DNA of 64,000 nucleotides from Streptomyces lacrimifluminis (GTDB taxonomy: Bacteria; Actinomycetota; Actinomycetes; Streptomycetales; Streptomycetaceae), in the NCBI RefSeq assembly GCF_014646095.1, contig NZ_BMMU01000007.1, positions 242,399 to 306,398 of the forward strand, in the 5' to 3' direction. Below are positions 7,442 through 18,178 of this stretch, piece after piece. Every line of letters begins with the position of its first letter. Position 1 is the first letter of the stretch. Made by a program: the position numbers and the translations under genes. The notes under the pieces were generated by a model that saw nothing but the letters and a program-made list of their open reading frames with translations, did not search any database and had not been told where the DNA came from.

Positions 7442-8658
7442 TGCGCGCGCAGGAGATCGCCGTCACCGGCATCGGTCTGGTCACGCCCGGCGGGGTCGGC
7501 ACCGAGGCGACCTGGGAAGCGGTGTGCGCCGGACGCTCGGCGGCGCGCACCGACCCCGCCCTCCAGGGACTGCCCGTCACCCTCTCCTGTCGCGTACCAC
7601 CGTCCGAGAAACGCCCGGGCAGGCTCTGGCGCCACGACCGGTCCACCCGTTTCCTCCTGCTCGCGGCCGAGGAAGCCCTCGCCTCGGCGGGGCTCGCGGG
7701 GCGGGACTGGGACCCCGCACGGGTCGCCGTGGTCGTCGGCACCGCCGCGGGCGGCATCGACACCCTGGAGACGCAGCACCGCAAGCTGCTCACCACCGGG
7801 CACACCACCGTGTCCCCGATGACCCTGCCCGCCTTCCTGCCGAACATGGCCGCAGGCCATCTCGCACTCGAACTCGGCGTCAGGGGCCCCTCCCTGCAGA
7901 CCTCGACGGCCTGCGCCTCCGGGGCCACCGCCCTCATCACTGCTCTGCTGCTCCTGCGGGCGGGGGCCTGCGACATCGCCGTCGCGGGCGGGACCGACGC
8001 GATGGCCACGCCGCTGTGCGCCGCCGCCTTCGCCAAGATGGGGGCGCTCTCCCGGCGCGAGCACGATCCCGGCCGGGCCTCACGGCCGTTCGACAAGGAG
8101 CGTGACGGGTTCGTCCTCGGTGAGGGCAGCGCCCTGCTGGTCCTCGAACGCCGCCGGCACGCCGAGGCGCGGGGCGCCGGACCCCTGGCCGTCCTCGCCG
8201 GTCACGGCAGTACCAGCGACGCCCACCACCCCACGGCACCGCACCCGGAGGGAGCCGGGCTGCGGGCCGCGATCGAGGCCGCTCTCGCCGATGCCGGGGC
8301 GCACACCGACGACGTCGACCACATCAACGCCCACGGCACGAGCACCCCGCTCAACGACAGCGCGGAAGCCGCGGTCGTCCGCGGCCTCTTCGCCGGCCGG
8401 CACCCGCCGGTCACCTCGGCCAAGGGAGCCCTCGGGCACACCATGGGTGCCGCGGGCGCCATCGAAGCGGCCCTCACGGTGCTGACGATCGCCCGCGCCA
8501 CGATCCCGCCGACCGCCAACTTCGAGGCACCCGACGCCACCACCGCCGGCCTCGACATCGTCGCGGGGACCCCTCGCACCCAACGGACCGGACTCGCCCT
8601 CAGCCACTCCCTCGGCTTCGGAGGCCACAACACGGTGCTCGCGCTGACCCCGGCCTGA
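7441..8658 (+). CDS. 3-oxoacyl-ACP synthase II (KAS II / FabF-like)
   Basis: Elongating condensing enzyme of 405 residues with all catalytic residues: Cys158 in STACASGA, His298 in NAHGTSTPLND, His333 in GALGHTMGAAG. There is no separate chain-length-factor gene, so it should act as a homodimer, as in fatty acid synthesis, rather than as a KS/CLF pair. The start is ATG at 7441, with GTG at 7438 possible. It is the last gene of the operon; the next gene converges from the other strand only 12 bases away. Confidence 0.9.
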   Translation: MRAQEIAVTGIGLVTPGGVGTEATWEAVCAGRSAARTDPALQGLPVTLSCRVPPSEKRPGRLWRHDRSTRFLLLAAEEALASAGLAGRDWDPARVAVVVGTAAGGIDTLETQHRKLLTTGHTTVSPMTLPAFLPNMAAGHLALELGVRGPSLQTSTACASGATALITALLLLRAGACDIAVAGGTDAMATPLCAAAFAKMGALSRREHDPGRASRPFDKERDGFVLGEGSALLVLERRRHAEARGAGPLAVLAGHGSTSDAHHPTAPHPEGAGLRAAIEAALADAGAHTDDVDHINAHGTSTPLNDSAEAAVVRGLFAGRHPPVTSAKGALGHTMGAAGAIEAALTVLTIARATIPPTANFEAPDATTAGLDIVAGTPRTQRTGLALSHSLGFGGHNTVLALTPA

Positions 8659-8670
8659 ACCGCAGGGCGC

Positions 8671-10200
8671 TCAGATGTCCCGGAAGATCTCGATCTGCGC
8701 CCCCACCGAGTTCAGCCGCTCCGCCAGATCCTCGTACCCGCGGTTGATGACGTAGACGTTGCGCAGCACGGACGTGCCCTCCGCCGACATCATCGCCAGC
8801 AGGACCACCACCGCCGGCCGCAGTGCGGGCGGGCACATCATCTCGGCGGCCCGCCAGCGGGTCGGGCCCTCGACCAGCACCCGGTGCGGGTCGAGGAGCT
8901 GGAGGCGTCCGCCGAGGCGGTTGAGGTCGGTCAGGTAGATCGCGCGGTTGTCGTAGACCCAGTCGTGGATGAGGGTCTTGCCCTGGGCGGAGGCCGCGAT
9001 GGCCGCGAAGAACGGCACGTTGTCGATGTTCAGGCCCGGGAAGGGCATCGGGTGGATCTTGTCGATCGGCGCCTCCAGCTTGGAGGGCCGGACCGTCAGG
9101 TCGACCAGCCGTGTACGGCCGTTGTCCGCGAAGTACTCGGGCGTACGGTCGTGATCGAGCCCCATCTCCTCCAGGACCGCCAGCTCGATCTCCAGGAACT
9201 CGATCGGCACCCGGCGCACGGTCAGTTCGGACTCCGTGACGACCGCCGCCGTCAGCAGGCTCATCGCCTCGACCGGGTCCTCGGAGGGCGAGTAGTCCAC
9301 GTCGGCGTCGATGGTCGGTACGCCGTGCACGGTGAGCGTCGTCGTGCCGACGCCCTCGACCCGCACGCCCAGGGCCTCCAGGAAGAAGCACAGGTCCTGG
9401 ACCATGTAGTTGGAGGACGCGTTGCGGATGACGGTCACCCCGTCGTGCCGGGCGGCGGCGAGCAGCGCGTTCTCGGTGACGGTGTCCCCGCGCTCGGTCA
9501 GCACGATCGGACGGCCGGGGGAGACGGAGCGGTCGACCCGGGCGTGGTAGAGCCCCTCCGTCGCCGCGATGTCCAGCCCGAACCGGCGCAGCGCGATCAT
9601 GTGCGGCTCGATGGTCCGGGTGCCGAGGTCGCAGCCACCCGCGTACGGCAGCCTGAAGCTGTCCATGCGGTGCAGCAGCGGGCCGAGGAACATGATGATC
9701 GAGCGCGTCCGGCGGGCTGCCTCGGCGTCGATCGCCGCCATGTTCAGCTCGGTCGGCGGCACGATCTCCAGGTCGACGCCGTCGTTGATCCACCGCGCCC
9801 GTACGCCGATCGAGTTGAGCACCTCCAGCAGGCGGTACACCTCTTCGATGCGGGCGACGCGGCGCAGCACTGTGCGCCCCTTGTTGAGGAGCGAGGCGCA
9901 CAGCAGTGCGACACACGCGTTCTTGCTGGTCTTGACGTCGATGGAGCCGGAGAGCCGACGACCGCCGACCACGCGCAGATGCATCGGCCCCGCGTACCCC
10001 AGAGAGACGATCTCACTGTCGAGTGCTTCACCGATTCGGGCGATCATCTCAAGGCTGATGTTTTGATTGCCACGCTCGATGCGGTTGACCGCGCTCTGAC
10101 TGGTGCCGAGCGCCTCGGCGAGCTGCGTCTGTGTCCAGCCCCGGTGCTGTCTGGCGTCACGGATGAGCTTGCCGATACGTACGAGGTAGTCGTCTGCCAT
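8671..10200 (-). CDS. XRE-HTH / UDP-GlcNAc 1-carboxyvinyltransferase (MurA-like) fusion
   Basis: 509 residues. Residues ~8-62 form a Cro/C1-type helix-turn-helix (GWTQTQLAEALGTSQSAVNR). The rest is an EPT-fold enzyme domain. MurA landmarks are kept: Lys93-Asn94 in TSKNACV, the flexible-loop Cys190 in AGGCDLGTR (the residue alkylated by fosfomycin in MurA), FPGLNID at the position of the catalytic Asp, and a C-terminal NRGYEDLAERL. MurA transfers enolpyruvate from PEP to UDP-GlcNAc, the first committed peptidoglycan step. The HTH implies that the protein also binds DNA or is a regulator built on a MurA fold. I recall this as the SCO5998-type paralogue found beside aconitase. A palindrome lies 12 bp upstream of its start. 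Confidence 0.85.
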   Translation of the reverse strand: MADDYLVRIGKLIRDARQHRGWTQTQLAEALGTSQSAVNRIERGNQNISLEMIARIGEALDSEIVSLGYAGPMHLRVVGGRRLSGSIDVKTSKNACVALLCASLLNKGRTVLRRVARIEEVYRLLEVLNSIGVRARWINDGVDLEIVPPTELNMAAIDAEAARRTRSIIMFLGPLLHRMDSFRLPYAGGCDLGTRTIEPHMIALRRFGLDIAATEGLYHARVDRSVSPGRPIVLTERGDTVTENALLAAARHDGVTVIRNASSNYMVQDLCFFLEALGVRVEGVGTTTLTVHGVPTIDADVDYSPSEDPVEAMSLLTAAVVTESELTVRRVPIEFLEIELAVLEEMGLDHDRTPEYFADNGRTRLVDLTVRPSKLEAPIDKIHPMPFPGLNIDNVPFFAAIAASAQGKTLIHDWVYDNRAIYLTDLNRLGGRLQLLDPHRVLVEGPTRWRAAEMMCPPALRPAVVVLLAMMSAEGTSVLRNVYVINRGYEDLAERLNSVGAQIEIFRDI

Positions 10201-10212
10201 GGGGTTGAGGTT

Positions 10213-10228
10213 ATCTCAGATATGAGAT
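10213..10228. promoter_or_regulatory. ATCTC-N6-GAGAT palindrome upstream of the HTH-MurA gene
   Basis: ATCTCAGATATGAGAT has perfect 6-bp arms and lies 12-28 bp upstream of the start codon. It has the same ATCTC-N6-GAGAT skeleton as the larger palindrome near the aconitase promoter. It could be an autoregulatory site for the fused HTH or a TamR/MarR-type site. Confidence 0.5.
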
Positions 10229-10264
10229 GGTGCCCTCTGAGGAGTCCGTGCGGGTGACGTACCG

Positions 10265-10462
10265 TCAGCGGCGCTTGGTGGAACGGGTGCGACGCCACCC
10301 GAAGGGTCCGGGCAGATCCATGGACGTCGTACGGCGCCCTGTGCTGCTGTGGGTGTGGCGCGGGCCTTGGCTGCCGCCGGTCGTGATCGACCAGGAGCGC
10401 TTGTTGATGTTGAGGCGCACGCCGGGAAGTATCCGGAAGCTCTTGCGGAATGTGAGAGGCAT
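10265..10462 (-). CDS. Small DUF4236-type protein
   Basis: 65-residue basic protein beginning MPLTFRKSFRILPGVRLN, followed by INKRSW, GRRTTSMDLPG and GPFGW. This matches the short DUF4236 family seen in many Streptomyces (FRKS..PGVR.N.s pattern, then a TT..lPG block). Function unknown. The ATG follows a GGGG stretch, so translation may be weak. It lies between the HTH-MurA gene and the divergent aconitase gene. No antisense gene competes for the region. Confidence 0.65.
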   Translation of the reverse strand: MPLTFRKSFRILPGVRLNINKRSWSITTGGSQGPRHTHSSTGRRTTSMDLPGPFGWRRTRSTKRR

Positions 10463-10548
10463 AGAACCCCGTTACCCCGGATCGGCGCGGTCATGGGCCA
10501 CATCACACGGCGGCAGGGCATGACCATTCGCCACCCATGCACTAGAGT

Positions 10549-10566
10549 TATCTCGACATCGAGATA
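10549..10566. promoter_or_regulatory. 18-bp perfect palindrome, probable TamR/MarR-type operator of acnA
   Basis: TATCTCGACATCGAGATA has 8-bp perfect arms and a 2-bp centre, ~140 bp before the aconitase start. MarR-family operators have this size and symmetry. In S. coelicolor the MarR protein TamR is known to control the aconitase gene and the trans-aconitate methyltransferase gene. Assigning this site to TamR is inference. Confidence 0.55.
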
Positions 10567-10609
10567 TCTGCCCAGGCGCGCCGCAGCCCTACGCCGACAT
10601 AAGTCGGCG

Positions 10610-10640
10610 GTAAGGGTCACCTTACTTAGCCTTACCTTAG
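10610..10640. promoter_or_regulatory. Iron-box-like element upstream of acnA
   Basis: GTAAGG-GTCA-CCTTAC (10610-10625) is a perfect 6-4-6 inverted repeat. It runs into TTAGCCTTACCTTAG (10626-10640), which contains the TTAGCCT core of DmdR/IdeR iron boxes; over the 19-bp consensus about 13 positions agree. It suggests iron-dependent control of aconitase, a 4Fe-4S enzyme. Confidence 0.4.
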
Positions 10641-13424
<2,784 letters not shown>

Positions 13425-13443
13425 CCGATCAGGTAGGGCGGTT

Positions 13444-13476
13444 GGGCCGCACTCCCCACTCCGGGGGGTGCGGCCC
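13444..13476 (+). terminator. Rho-independent-type hairpin after acnA
   Basis: 14-bp arms (GGGCCGCACTCCCC and GGGGGGTGCGGCCC, one mispair) around a 5-base loop, 20 bases past the acnA stop. As usual in Streptomyces there is no long U-tract. Confidence 0.75.
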
Positions 13477-13634
13477 TTCGCGTGCGCGCGGCTTTCCGTC
13501 CAGCCCGCCGCGCGAGCCGAGTGCCGGACGACCGCCGCACCGTGGCCGACCGTCGCGGACCAGGCCGGCGCGTCCACGGCTCCGGCTCAGGCTGACCACA
13601 GGGTTCCCCCAGGAAACCGGGACACGATTCGTAC

Positions 13635-14360
13635 ATGTCTGGCACTTCTGGGGTTCGCGGCGCTCATGTCCGTGTGCTGATCGTCGACGACGAACCGGCG
13701 CTCACCGAACTGCTGTGCGTGGCCGTCACCGAGGCGGGCTGGCGGCCCTACCCGGCCCTCGACGTCGAGAGCGCGCTGCGGCTCGCCCGCTCCTCGGCCC
13801 CGCACACGGTCGTCCTCGACGGCATGCTGCCCGACCTCGACGGCCTCCAGGTGCTCCGCAGGCTGCGGTACGAGAGCCCGCGGCTGCCCGTCCTCATGCT
13901 CACCGCCCGCGACGCCCTCGAACACCCTCTCGACGGACTGGAAGCGGGCGCCGACGACTACGTCACCAAGCCGTTCTCCCTGGAGGAGGTCGTGCTGCGG
14001 CTGCGCGGACTGCTGCGCCGGTGCGGCGCCGAACAGACGCGCACCGACGACTCCGTACGCGTCCTCGGCGACCTCGTGGTCACCGAGGAGACCCGCGAGG
14101 TGCACCGCGACGGCACCCCCGTCCAGCTCACAGCCAAGGAGTTCGACCTGCTCAGCGTGCTGATGGGCCATCCGCGCCAGGTGCTCAGCAAGGGGCAGAT
14201 CCTCGATCACGTATGGACCGGCTGCTTCTCCAGCGGCGACAACCTCGTCGAGGTGTACATCTCCAGCCTGCGCCGCAAGATCGACAAGGGGCGGGCACCG
14301 ATGATCCACACCGTGCGCGGACTCGGGTACGCGATCCGGGCGGGGGAGGACGGGAGATGA
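13635..14360 (+). CDS. OmpR/PhoB-family response regulator
   Basis: Receiver domain (residues ~12-125) with acidic pocket VDDE, phospho-acceptor Asp62 in VLDGMLPDLDG, Thr in MLTARD and Lys in VTKPFS. It is followed by a winged-helix DNA-binding domain (ELTAKEFDLL-like QLTAKEFDLLSVL, then VYISSLRRKID and HTVRGLGYAIR). 241 residues is typical. Its stop overlaps the kinase start (ATGA), so the pair is co-translated. Target genes are not evident. The neighbouring polysaccharide monooxygenase has its own CebR-type control and need not be a target. Confidence 0.93.
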   Translation: MSGTSGVRGAHVRVLIVDDEPALTELLCVAVTEAGWRPYPALDVESALRLARSSAPHTVVLDGMLPDLDGLQVLRRLRYESPRLPVLMLTARDALEHPLDGLEAGADDYVTKPFSLEEVVLRLRGLLRRCGAEQTRTDDSVRVLGDLVVTEETREVHRDGTPVQLTAKEFDLLSVLMGHPRQVLSKGQILDHVWTGCFSSGDNLVEVYISSLRRKIDKGRAPMIHTVRGLGYAIRAGEDGR

Positions 14361-15862
14361 CCGTACGTCCGCGCGGGCGCTCACTGCGGACCCGCCTGCT
14401 GTTCTTCATCGGGGTCACCCTGGCCGTGGTGTGCGCCGCCATGGCGGTCACCACCGTCCTCGTCCAGCACGAGTACCTGCTGGGCAGCCTGGACGACCGC
14501 GTCGCAAGCGCCGTCGAGCGCAGCCAGGGCGGCGCGGCGCTCCACCCCGAACTCGACACCGACCTCGGCTTCCTCAACGAGAACGGCCAGCCCGCCGGGA
14601 CCCTGGCCGCCCGTCTCGGCGCCGACGGCACGCTGCTCACCGCGCAGGTCGTCGCCCAGGACGCGGCGCCGCGGGACCTGACCCCCGCCCAGCGGTCGGC
14701 ACTCGCCGGCATCGAGGCCGACGGCTCGATGCACACCCGTACCGTGCCGGGCCTGGGCACCTACCGGATCAGCGCGGTCGGCGGCACCGCCGACAACGGG
14801 GTCCGGGTGCTGACCGGGCTGCCGATGGACGACGTCCAGGACATGATCCGCGGCCTGGTCGTGGTCGAGGCCGCGGTGGCCGTGGCCGGACTGACGGTCG
14901 CGGGCTGCGTCTGCGCGGTCGTCATACGACGCCAACTGCGGCCCCTGGGCCGGGTCGCCGCGACCGCGGTCGAGGTCTCGCGGGCACCGCTGGGCCGGGG
15001 CGCGGTCGTCGGTCTCACCCGCGTCCCGGAACGCGACACCGACCCGCAGAGCGAGGCCGGCCAGGTCGGCGCCGCCCTCAACCGGATGATCGACCACGTC
15101 GAGTCGTCCCTCGCCGAACGCCAGGCCGACGAGGAACGCATGCGGCGCTTCCTGTCCGACGCCAGCCATGAACTCCGTACCCCGCTCGCCTCGATCGCCG
15201 GATACGCGGAACTCATGAACCGGGGTACGCAGCGGATCGAACCGGCGCTGGCCTGGCGGCGCGTGTCGGCGGAGTCGGCGCGGATGACGGGGCTGGTGGA
15301 GGACCTGCTGCTGCTCGCCCGCCTGGACGAGGGGCGGCCGTTGCAGTCCGCCGAGGTGGACCTCGCGTCGGTGGTCGCCGAGTCGGTGTGGGACGCGCGG
15401 GCCGCGGGCGAGAACCACCACTGGCAGCTGGCGCTGCTCCTCGACTCCCCGGCGCTGGTCGTCGGCGACGAGGCGCGGCTCCACCAGGTGGTGGGCAACC
15501 TGCTGGCCAACGCACGGGTTCACACCCCTGCCGGTACGACGGTGGTGGCCTCTGCGGAGGTCGTGGACGAGCGGTGCGTCATCCGCGTACGCGACGACGG
15601 CCCCGGCATCCCACCGCACCTGCTCCCGTCCGTCTTCGAACGCTTCACCCGAGCCGACGTCTCCCGCGCCCGCAACGGCCCCCAGGCCGGGGGTTCGGGC
15701 CTCGGCCTCGCCATCGTGTCGGCCATCGTGGCCGCCCACGGAGGCAGCATCGACGTCGAAAGCGCCCCAGGACACACCGAGTTCACGATCGAACTGCCCA
15801 CCGCGAGAGCGGTGCCGCCGACGGCATCGCGCCCTGTACTCCGTACGCCCCTGCGGCGGTGA
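14357..15862 (+). CDS. Two-component sensor histidine kinase
   Basis: 501-residue membrane kinase. TM1 is at ~12-35 (TRLLFFIGVTLAVVCAAM), an extracytoplasmic sensor region of ~130 residues follows, then TM2 (VVVEAAVAVAGLTVAGCV), a HAMP linker, the HisKA box SDASHELRTPL with His271, and HATPase_c with N box (VGNLLANARVHTP), DDGPGIPP and GGSGLGLAIV. It phosphorylates the response regulator encoded just upstream. The sensor region is Ala/Gly-rich and shows no domain I can name, so the signal is unknown. Confidence 0.93.
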   Translation: MTVRPRGRSLRTRLLFFIGVTLAVVCAAMAVTTVLVQHEYLLGSLDDRVASAVERSQGGAALHPELDTDLGFLNENGQPAGTLAARLGADGTLLTAQVVAQDAAPRDLTPAQRSALAGIEADGSMHTRTVPGLGTYRISAVGGTADNGVRVLTGLPMDDVQDMIRGLVVVEAAVAVAGLTVAGCVCAVVIRRQLRPLGRVAATAVEVSRAPLGRGAVVGLTRVPERDTDPQSEAGQVGAALNRMIDHVESSLAERQADEERMRRFLSDASHELRTPLASIAGYAELMNRGTQRIEPALAWRRVSAESARMTGLVEDLLLLARLDEGRPLQSAEVDLASVVAESVWDARAAGENHHWQLALLLDSPALVVGDEARLHQVVGNLLANARVHTPAGTTVVASAEVVDERCVIRVRDDGPGIPPHLLPSVFERFTRADVSRARNGPQAGGSGLGLAIVSAIVAAHGGSIDVESAPGHTEFTIELPTARAVPPTASRPVLRTPLRR

Positions 15863-16010
15863 CCGGGGGCGTACCCGAGGAACTTCACCGCGGGCGGGGC
15901 GGCCTCGCGAGGCCGGTGCGGCCGACAGTGAGGCGGCGCCCCAACTCCCCTTCGGTGTCAGGTTCCGCGCGGGCCGCAGCCATCCGTGTGCGGTCCTCTT
16001 GCGTCAGGCG

Positions 16011-16039
16011 TTTACAACGGCACCGTGCGGCGCTAGCTT
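16011..16039 (+). promoter_or_regulatory. Candidate sigma-70-type promoter of the LPMO gene
   Basis: TTTACA (16011-16016) and TAGCTT (16034-16039) are separated by 17 bp. The predicted start of transcription lies just before the CebR box, so a bound repressor would act as a roadblock. The call rests on hexamer likeness only. Confidence 0.4.
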
Positions 16040-16047
16040 CGAAGAAG

Positions 16048-16115
16048 GGTGAGGTGGGAGCGCTCCCACACCGAGCGGACCGGAACCCGTAAGCGGGAGT
16101 CGTTCCCACCTCACC
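16048..16115. promoter_or_regulatory. CebR box and 12-bp inverted repeat in LPMO leader
   Basis: TGGGAGCGCTCCCA at 16055-16068 is a perfect 14-bp palindrome identical to the known CebR (cellobiose/cellotriose-responsive repressor) operator of Streptomyces. A degraded copy, GGGAGTCGTTCCCA, is at 16095-16108. The outer flanks GGTGAGGTGGGA (16048-16059) and TCCCACCTCACC (16104-16115) are perfect reverse complements, so the region could hold two repressor dimers or fold in the mRNA. Confidence 0.8.
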
Positions 16116-16263
16116 ACCCCCCACACATCACACCGTGCGCATCTCACACCGTGCGCATCGCGCATCACGCGCGCCCCTCAGTCGGGCGCGCCCCTTCACC
16201 CGCACGTTCCGTACGTACCGCACGACGTACGGCGCATCGCGTACGACTGAAGGAGTTCATGAC

Positions 16264-17364
16264 ATGGCCCTGACATCATCGTCCCCACCCTCCCCCCGCA
16301 CCCCACGCCGATTACCTCTCCCCACCCGAGGCGGAGCCCTTCTCCTCGTCCTCCTGGCGCTGCTCACCGCGATCCCGGCCCTCGGCCTGGTCGTCACGGC
16401 GGGTGGTGACGCGGAGGCCCACGGCACCCCGATGAAACCCGGCAGCCGCACCTTCCTCTGCTGGCAGGACGCCCTCACGGACACCGGCGAGATCAAGGCG
16501 GTCAACCCGGCCTGCAAGACGGCACAACAGGTCAGCGGAACAACGCCGTTCTACAACTGGTTCTCGGTGCTGCGCTCGGACGGCGCCGGCCGCACCCGGG
16601 GCTTCGTCCCCGACGGTCAGCTGTGCAGCGGCGGCAACACCAACTTCACCGGGTTCAACACCCCCAGCGCCGACTGGCCGTTGACCCATCTCACCTCGGG
16701 CGCCAATGTCGACTTCTCGTACAACGCGTGGGCGGCACACCCGGGTTGGTTCTACGTCTACGTCACCAAGGACGGCTTCGACCCGACCAAGACACTCACC
16801 TGGGACGCGATCGAGCCCCAGCCGTTCCTGAGCGTCGACCACCCGCCGCTCAACGGCAGCCCGGGCAACGTCGAGGCCAACTACTCCTGGAACGGCACAC
16901 TTCCGGCGAACAAGTCCGGGCGGCACATCATCTACATGGTGTGGCAGCGTTCCGACAGTGCGGAGACCTTCTACTCCTGCTCCGACGTCGTCTTCGACGG
17001 CGGCAACGGCGAGGTGACGGGCATCAAGGACCCCGGCAACCCGTCCACCGAGCCCCCGCCCGGCGCGTGCACCGCCACCCGCCGTACGACGGGCACCTGG
17101 AACGGCGGCTACCAGGCCGAGGTGACCGTCACCAACTCCGGTACCGTGCCGATGCTCGGCTGGATGGTCGACTGGACCCTCCCGACGGGCCAGGCCGTGG
17201 ACAGCCTCTGGAGCGGCAACGCGACCTACAACGGCCAGGCGGTGATGGTCCACAACGCCAACTGGAACGGCTCTCTCGATCCGGGCAGGACCGCGACGTT
17301 CGGGTACGTCGTCCGGGGCTCCGGCGGTGATACGGCAACTACCCTGCCCTGCCGGGTCGGTTAG
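16264..17364 (+). CDS. Secreted AA10 lytic polysaccharide monooxygenase with CBM2
   Basis: Copper enzyme that oxidatively cleaves crystalline polysaccharide outside the cell. The start was chosen by AAGGAG 8 bases upstream; the nearer ATG at 16259 soon meets a stop. A signal peptide (TM stretch ~23-45, then AEA|HG) should release His53 as the new N-terminus of the histidine brace; the second ligand is His159 in NAWAAHPGWF. FYSCSDVVFDGGNGEVTG and SRTFLCWQD place it with the cellulose-type AA10s rather than the small chitin-binding CBP21 type. After a short Pro linker (~260) comes a CBM2 cellulose-binding domain with conserved Trp and terminal Cys pair. Codon 17 is TTA (16312-16314). The CebR box in the leader supports induction by cello-oligosaccharides. 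Confidence 0.93.
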   Translation: MALTSSSPPSPRTPRRLPLPTRGGALLLVLLALLTAIPALGLVVTAGGDAEAHGTPMKPGSRTFLCWQDALTDTGEIKAVNPACKTAQQVSGTTPFYNWFSVLRSDGAGRTRGFVPDGQLCSGGNTNFTGFNTPSADWPLTHLTSGANVDFSYNAWAAHPGWFYVYVTKDGFDPTKTLTWDAIEPQPFLSVDHPPLNGSPGNVEANYSWNGTLPANKSGRHIIYMVWQRSDSAETFYSCSDVVFDGGNGEVTGIKDPGNPSTEPPPGACTATRRTTGTWNGGYQAEVTVTNSGTVPMLGWMVDWTLPTGQAVDSLWSGNATYNGQAVMVHNANWNGSLDPGRTATFGYVVRGSGGDTATTLPCRVG

Positions 17365-17413
17365 ACCCGCGGGGCTGCACGTCTGGGCGTAAACACGTTC
17401 AAGGCTGCTCAGG

Positions 17414-17446
17414 GCGGACCCGGTGGTCGATACCCACCGGGTCCGC
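17414..17446 (+). terminator. Terminator hairpin after the LPMO gene
   Basis: Perfect 13-bp stem (GCGGACCCGGTGG and CCACCGGGTCCGC) with a 7-base loop, about 50 bases after the stop codon. Confidence 0.8.
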
Positions 17447-17508
17447 GAGCCGGGCCGGCACGGGGGATGAGGCCCGGGTGGAGTGCGTCTGGGATGTGAC
17501 CACCAGGA

Positions 17509-17520
17509 GACAACGTTGTC
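17509..17520. promoter_or_regulatory. LacI-type operator upstream of the GH92 remnant
   Basis: GACAACGTTGTC is a perfect 12-bp palindrome with the central CG typical of LacI-family operators. An identical copy stands upstream of the intact GH92 gene at 22046-22057. The rest of 17447-17736 holds no gene I can support. Confidence 0.6.
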
Positions 17521-17736
17521 CAGTGGTCTGAACATCACTCTATCGCCCCCACGGACGGCGTCGTCAAACCGGACCTGTACCCCACCGGAGTGGACGCGGT
17601 ACCCCCAGGCACGAATGCCGTGCGCGTCCCCTCGGAGGCCACTCGACCTCTCGTGGTAACGCCGGCGCACGCCACTGTCCTCGCGGCTTGTGCGACCTGT
17701 GGTGCGCGATCCGCCCGAAGGAGGAGGGGCCGCGTC

Positions 17737-17950
17737 ATGCGTGTCCGCCCCACGTCCCTGCTGCCGGCCGCCGCCCTGGCCCTCGGCACGCCCACCCCGG
17801 CGCCCGCGGCGACGGGCGTGCGGGCAACACCCCCGAACCCCCTGGTCCAGGACCCCACTCCGTACGTCGATCCGCTCATCGGCAGCAGGAACGGCGGCGA
17901 TGTCTTCCCGGGCGCGGTCGTCCCGTTCCCGGGTGGCCGAGAGGCCGAGG
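17737..17950 (+). pseudogene. N-terminal remnant of a secreted GH92 alpha-mannosidase
   Basis: A good ribosome site (GAAGGAG) precedes an ATG. The product begins with a signal-peptide-like MRVRPTSLLPAAALALG and continues TPYVDPLIGSRNGGDVFPG and then AVVPF. This matches the conserved start of GH92 catalytic domains (PFIGT..GG..FPGA..PFG). After this block the similarity stops and the frame runs on as low-information sequence. About 70 of the usual 700 or more residues remain, so it is a truncated gene. The conserved block is not the same as in the intact neighbour, so it derives from a different GH92 subfamily. It converges on the intact GH92 gene and has the same upstream operator. 17951-18178 shows nothing recognisable. 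Confidence 0.65.
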
Positions 17951-18178
17951 TCGCGACGCGCCTGATGCCCGTCGCTCCGGACGGGCGCGTGATGCGTGGC
18001 TCGCGGACGTCCGCACAGCTGCAGACTGTCGGCCCACCCAGGCCGTCCCCGGCCCAGTCCACAGCAGGCGCTCCATGCTCAAGCGCGTCCACCGACGCGC
18101 CGAAGCCCCAAGCCGGTTACTGCCCCGCCTCCCCACCCGCTCCACCGACCCCCGACCGGCGAAGCGGGCGGGAAGCGG

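Noticed and set aside
1..8658. Integrated mobile element carrying the acyl-assembly cluster
   Set aside because: No integrase, transposase, tRNA attachment site or flanking repeat is visible, and base composition resembles the rest of the window.
17509..17540. DasR site (AGTGGTCT half) next to the GH92 remnant operator
   Set aside because: Only one half of the DasR consensus is matched; the second half (GAACATCAC) does not fit.
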